Assembly: GCA_025054935.1 (NCBI GenBank)
Contig: JANWZD010000012.1
Coordinates: 62,001 to 126,000, forward strand
Reading direction: 5' to 3'
From: Dehalococcoidia bacterium
Lineage (GTDB): Bacteria; Chloroflexota; Dehalococcoidia; SpSt-223
Length of the DNA: 64,000 nt
The notes under the pieces are model-generated. The model had not been told where the DNA came from. It searched no databases and saw nothing but the letters and a program-made list of their open reading frames with translations. The first letter of the stretch is position 1; every line of letters starts with the position of its first letter. Positions 60,584 through 64,000 of this stretch are shown piece by piece. The position numbers were made by a program, and so were the translations under genes.

Positions 60584-61711
60584 TCACGGGCGGCCGTTCG
60601 CCGGCCCTGCCACCTCGGCGAGCAGGGTGCCGAGCTGATCGACCTCGTAGCCGGGCAGGGCGCGCAGTTCCTCCCGCAGTGGGCCGCTCTGCAGAAGGTC
60701 GAGCAGGAGCGCGATAGCGGGGTGGTCGAGATGGTCGCGCGGGATCGTCAGGTCGAACTGGGCTTCGGCCAGCGGCACAAACTCGAGGCCGAACGCGTCT
60801 GCCGTGGCCCGCAGGGCGATCCCGGCGTCGGCGCTTCCCGCTGCCACTGCCCGCGCCACGTCAAGGTGGCTTGAGACGACGCGCTCATAGCCGAGCACCG
60901 CTGTCGCCGGCGCGCCGAGCGCGGCGAGCCGATCGTCCAGCAGCGCCCGACTGCCCGAGCCTGCTTCTCGATTGACAATCCGGACGCCCGTTCCCACCAG
61001 GTCGGCGACCGCGCGCAGTCCCTTGGGATTGCCCGGCGCGACCACCAGCCCCAGTTCCCAGCGGGCGTAGCGCACGACGATGCCGCCGGTCGCGGCGAGA
61101 GCGCGCTCGGCGTGCGGCAGATTGAACGCTCCGGCAGCGGGATCCCACAGGTGCGAGCCCGCAACGTGGGCTTCTCCGGCGGCAACCGCTGCGAGCGCTG
61201 CCTCGCTCGGAGCCGGGAACCAGAGCAGCCGACGGTCGGCATGGTTGCGGGCAGCGTGGGCGCAGACGATCGAGAGGCTCGGGTCGCAGCCGACGAGGAC
61301 GGCCGTCCGCTCAAGCTGCGCGCGGGGCGCGAGCAGGCGGATGCGCGCGGAGTGGCCGCCGGGCGCAAGGAGACCGTCGGCGGGGGCGAACCCGTCGAGC
61401 ACGTCGCGGCCGGCCGCAAGCGAGTAGCCGACCCACTGCTCGCGCACCCGGGCCACCGCAAGACGGCTTCCTCGCCCTGGCGCGACTGCGGAGAGGCGCA
61501 GTCGGCCTACCTCGCTCAGCTCAGGCTCGGCGAAGAGATCTTCCACTCGGCAGCGAAGCACCTGGGCAAGCCGCAGCGCGACAGCGGTGTTCGGCACCGC
61601 GCGGCCCGTCTCGATCGCGTTCATCGCTTGGCGCGACAGCCCAACGCGCTCGGCGAGCGCCTGCTGCGACAAGCCGGCCTGCAGCCGCGCCGCGCGCACT
61701 CGGTTTTCCAA
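60584..61711 (-). CDS. HTH regulator fused to a PBP-like domain (molybdate-responsive candidate)
   Basis: 375 residues. An XRE-type helix-turn-helix (about 1-55, LSQQALAERVGLSRQAMNAIETGR) is followed by a short linker and a periplasmic-binding-protein-like domain (about 90-360, PF12727-like: GSHLWDPAAGAFNLP, GLRAVADLVGTGVRIVNREAGSGSRALLD in parts). Related proteins near mod genes sense oxyanions and replace ModE. Start is TTG 61711; GTG 61699 is an alternative. It is upstream of modA on the same strand (102 bp), so may autoregulate and control modABC. Confidence 0.88.
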   Translation of the reverse strand: MENRVRAARLQAGLSQQALAERVGLSRQAMNAIETGRAVPNTAVALRLAQVLRCRVEDLFAEPELSEVGRLRLSAVAPGRGSRLAVARVREQWVGYSLAAGRDVLDGFAPADGLLAPGGHSARIRLLAPRAQLERTAVLVGCDPSLSIVCAHAARNHADRRLLWFPAPSEAALAAVAAGEAHVAGSHLWDPAAGAFNLPHAERALAATGGIVVRYARWELGLVVAPGNPKGLRAVADLVGTGVRIVNREAGSGSRALLDDRLAALGAPATAVLGYERVVSSHLDVARAVAAGSADAGIALRATADAFGLEFVPLAEAQFDLTIPRDHLDHPAIALLLDLLQSGPLREELRALPGYEVDQLGTLLAEVAGPANGRP

Positions 61712-61755
61712 GCTGCTCGAATTCCGCCGTCCGATCGCCGCCTCCTCGCTGCACG

Positions 61756-61784
61756 ATTGTCGTTTATTACAGTCAAAGCGTCAA
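61756..61784 (-). promoter_or_regulatory. Promoter of the HTH-PBP regulator with overlapping inverted repeat
   Basis: On the minus strand TTGACG (61784-61779) and GACAAT (61761-61756), 17 bp apart. CGTCA (61779-61783) and TGACG (61792-61796), 8 bp apart, form an inverted repeat over the -35, a possible operator. Confidence 0.5.
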
Positions 61785-61832
61785 GTTTGCCTGACGTCAT
61801 CGCGCTGATCCTCACCGCTCGGCACAAGCTTG

Positions 61833-61838
61833 TATACT
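61833..61838 (+). promoter_or_regulatory. -10 element (TATACT) of the crotonase gene cluster
   Basis: TATACT 27 bp before the start at 61865; AGGGGG precedes the start codon. The -35 is weak. Confidence 0.45.
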
Positions 61839-61864
61839 GACCGCATCACCGTCGAGGGGGCGCC

Positions 61865-62695
61865 GTGGAATTTGAGACACTGCGCTACGAGAAGCGCGAT
61901 CACATCGCGACGATCACGCTCAATCGTCCCGAGCGAGGCAACGCCCTGAACGGTCAGCTGCACCGCGAGCTCTGGGCTGTTTGGAACGACTTTCGCTTCG
62001 ATGGCGACAGCTGGGTCGCCATTCTCACCGGGGCGGGCGACAGTTTCTGCGTCGGCGAGGATGTCGACGAGATCGCCGAGGCACTGCGCCGCGATGACGT
62101 GCCGGAGCGCTACCGCGAGCCGCGCGACGGCCGCCGGTGGGGCTTCCGGTATGAGCATTATCGGCGGCGCAAGCTGAATGTCTGGAAGCCGGTCATCGTC
62201 GCGGTCAACGGCCCCTGCCGGGGGACGGGGCTCGTTCTGGTCGGCCAGGGCGATGTCATTCTCGCTTCTGAGACGGCGACCTTTTCGCTGCCCGAGGTGT
62301 CGCTCGGTCTCGTCCCGGTCGAGGGGGCGCTCTACCTCGCCGACCGGATGCCCCTCGGGGCAGTGCTGCGGCTGGCGCTGCTCGGCGAGGCGGAGGAGCT
62401 TTCCGCTGCCCGGGCGCACGAGCTCGGGCTGGTGAGCGAAGTGCTGCCCGCCGCGGCGCTGCTTGAGCGCGCGCGGACGGTTGCAGCCACCATCAACGAC
62501 CAAGCGGGCGACGCTGTCCGAGCGATGACGACGACGATGCACGCCCGGCGCGATTTCGGCTACGACGACGCGCTGGTGCTCGGCTACGAATATCATGAGC
62601 GCTTTGAGAACGTCGAGAACATGCTCGAAGGCCCCCGCGCCTTCACCGAGAAGCGCAAGCCGGCATGGACGATCCGGCCGCCGAGGATGGGATGA
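61865..62695 (+). CDS. Enoyl-CoA hydratase/isomerase family protein
   Basis: 276 residues, crotonase fold. LNRPERGNALNGQLHREL starts the family block; the first oxyanion segment is GAGDSFCVGEDVDEI, the second NGPCRGTGLVLVGQGDVIL. Of the two catalytic Glu of rat enoyl-CoA hydratase, the first (144) aligns with Val and the second (164) is kept in FSLPEVSLG. It may therefore be an isomerase, hydrolase or a hydratase with altered chemistry. First of three crotonase genes in a row. Confidence 0.88.
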   Translation: MEFETLRYEKRDHIATITLNRPERGNALNGQLHRELWAVWNDFRFDGDSWVAILTGAGDSFCVGEDVDEIAEALRRDDVPERYREPRDGRRWGFRYEHYRRRKLNVWKPVIVAVNGPCRGTGLVLVGQGDVILASETATFSLPEVSLGLVPVEGALYLADRMPLGAVLRLALLGEAEELSAARAHELGLVSEVLPAAALLERARTVAATINDQAGDAVRAMTTTMHARRDFGYDDALVLGYEYHERFENVENMLEGPRAFTEKRKPAWTIRPPRMG

Positions 62696-63474
62696 TGCCG
62701 CAGTTCCAAACGCTGCTCTATGAAGAGCAGGACGGGATCGCGATCCTGACGCTCAACCGGCCCGAGCGGCTGAACGCGCTCGACAGCGTCCTCCATCGCG
62801 AGCTGTACCAAGCGTGGGAGCACATCCTGAAGGACGATTCGCTCCGGGTTGCCGTTCTGACCGGCGCCGGGCGGGCGTTCTGCTCCGGCGCGGACTTGCG
62901 TGAGCGCGGAGAGGCGCGCCAGCGCGGCGAAGTGATCGAGCGCGAAAAACGTCAGCCGAATCTGCTTCCAGTTCGGCTGGAGTTGACCGGCTCTTTCCCC
63001 GACAACAACATGTGGCTCGAGTTCGACAAGCCGATAGTTGCAGCGGTCAATGGGCTGGTCGTCGGCGCAGGCACGATGCTGCTCGGCGCGGTCGATGTGC
63101 TCGTCGCCTCGGAAAAAGCGTACGTCGCCGATGCCCATGTCACCTACGCCGGCTGGCCGGGCACCGGCGAGGCGCTCGACATCACTGACAAGATGCCGTG
63201 GGGCGAAGTGTTCCGCATTGCCACCGAGGGGATCTCTTTCCGCATTCAGGGACCGCGCGCCTACCGGCTCGGCTTCTACTGCGAGATGGTGCCTGACGAC
63301 CAAGTGCTGCCGCGCGCGCTTGAGATCGCCCGTCTGATTGCGCGTCAGCCGCCAGAGGTCGTGCGGGCGCTCCGCCGGGTCGCCCAGCGCAGCCGCGATC
63401 TCGGCCTGCGCGACGCGCTGGTGTACGGCCGGCTAGAAGCGCGGCGGCTGCGCGAATTGGCGGAGGAGGCGTAA
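62692..63474 (+). CDS. Enoyl-CoA hydratase/isomerase family protein, lacking both canonical Glu
   Basis: 260 residues from ATG 62692, which overlaps the upstream stop (ATGA) and has GAGGA a few bases before. Family blocks: LNRPERLNALDSVLHREL, GAGRAFCSGADLRERGEARQ and NGLVVGAGTMLLGAVDVLV. The two catalytic Glu positions appear as Met and His (YVADAHVTY), so hydratase chemistry is doubtful. Second of three tandem crotonases. Confidence 0.85.
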   Translation: MMPQFQTLLYEEQDGIAILTLNRPERLNALDSVLHRELYQAWEHILKDDSLRVAVLTGAGRAFCSGADLRERGEARQRGEVIEREKRQPNLLPVRLELTGSFPDNNMWLEFDKPIVAAVNGLVVGAGTMLLGAVDVLVASEKAYVADAHVTYAGWPGTGEALDITDKMPWGEVFRIATEGISFRIQGPRAYRLGFYCEMVPDDQVLPRALEIARLIARQPPEVVRALRRVAQRSRDLGLRDALVYGRLEARRLRELAEEA

Positions 63475-64000
63475 TGCTCGACGTGCAGATCGACGGCGCG
63501 ATCGCGACCCTGACCCTGCGGGGCCCGAACGGCAACCGCCTCGACGTTGAGACGGCTCACGCGCTCGCCGCCGCCTGGCGGCAGGTCGGGGCGGATGCGA
63601 CAGTGCGCTGCATCATCCTCACCGGCGCCGGCGATGCCTTCTGCGCCGGCAGCGACGGCGACGTGCCCCTCTCCCTCGACCCGGCCGACTACGACGTGTG
63701 GACGCCAGTCGTGGTTGCGGTTAATGGGCGCTGCGCTGGGGCGGGACTGCGCTTCGTCGGCCAGGGCGACATCATTCTCGCCGCCGAAAGCGCAGTCTTC
63801 GCCGGCGCGCCGCTCGCTGCGGGCCTGCCCGTCGAAGACTTCCTTTATCAGCGCCGGCGCTTGCCGCTGCCGCTCGCTGAACTGCTCATTCTCGCTGGCG
63901 GCGCGTGGACGATCGACGCGGCGCGCGCCTACGAGGTCGGCTGGGTGTCGGAGGTGGTGCCGGCTGAGCAGCTGCTGCCGCGCGCGCGCCAACTCGCTGA
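63474..64000 (+). CDS. Enoyl-CoA hydratase/isomerase family protein, partial (3' end outside window)
   Basis: ATG 63474 overlaps the stop of the previous gene by one base (TAATG). 175 codons are visible with no stop. Blocks: TLRGPNGNRLDVETAHALA, GAGDAFCAGSDGDVPLS and NGRCAGAGLRFVGQGDIIL. The protein is shortened between the oxyanion segments compared with its two neighbours. The canonical Glu positions read Arg and Pro, so catalysis may differ. The three genes form a tightly spaced operon. Confidence 0.87.
   Translation, partial: MLDVQIDGAIATLTLRGPNGNRLDVETAHALAAAWRQVGADATVRCIILTGAGDAFCAGSDGDVPLSLDPADYDVWTPVVVAVNGRCAGAGLRFVGQGDIILAAESAVFAGAPLAAGLPVEDFLYQRRRLPLPLAELLILAGGAWTIDAARAYEVGWVSEVVPAEQLLPRARQLA

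Overview
The window is GC-rich and densely coded on both strands, with many 1-4 nt gene overlaps and frequent GTG/TTG starts. Gene content suggests a thermophilic member of the Chloroflexota. It has a CysO/CysM-type cysteine synthase pair, a membrane-anchored YvcK next to glmS, a thermitase-like subtilisase, and archaeal/thermophile-type polyamine genes (pyruvoyl arginine decarboxylase and branched-polyamine synthase). The phylum is an inference from gene content; no rRNA or ribosomal protein is present to confirm it. I see no transposase, phage gene, CRISPR array or integrase.

Layout. 1-7.7 kb: end of a peptide ABC permease gene, a membrane GGDEF protein, an amidohydrolase divergent from a membrane-anchored sulfite-oxidase-like molybdoenzyme, an ECF sigma/anti-sigma pair and RNase HI. 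7.7-13.7 kb: a sugar-type ABC importer whose operon also carries a phosphodiesterase and a tyrosine phosphatase, divergent from its ATPase across LacI-type operators. 13.8-24 kb: a DUF6391-like protein, a solute-binding protein, aspartate-semialdehyde dehydrogenase, a double CoA-transferase, a small lipoprotein, a truncated globin, the 5-oxoprolinase subunits PxpCB and PxpA, and a GMC oxidoreductase. 24-38 kb: subtilisin, LplA, MeaB, a large membrane protein, cysO-cysM, the glmS-yvcK-M20 peptidase operon and UDP-glucose dehydrogenase. 38.8-45 kb: aspartate kinase, four tRNAs (Trp, Leu, Cys, Leu), and a sugar aminotransferase/epimerase pair.

46.0-49.9 kb: a five-gene operon that by itself appears to encode arginine -> agmatine -> aminopropylagmatine -> spermidine -> branched polyamine (pdaD, speD, speE, speB homologue, bpsA). 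50.5-57.3 kb: methyltransferase, asparaginase, a PAS protein, a MetE-like protein and a hydrolase, two of them with conspicuous hairpins at the ribosome-binding site or promoter. 57.9-61.7 kb: modABC with an HTH/periplasmic-binding-protein-like regulator, which could supply molybdenum to the sulfite-oxidase-like enzyme. 61.9-64 kb: three consecutive crotonase-family genes; the last runs off the edge.

The most striking feature is at 57461-57838. This DCC-family thiol-disulfide oxidoreductase gene is intact except that both cysteine codons of its CxxC site are TGA, and a SECIS-like stem-loop follows at a suitable distance. I read it as a probable UxxU selenoprotein that ordinary gene callers would truncate or miss.
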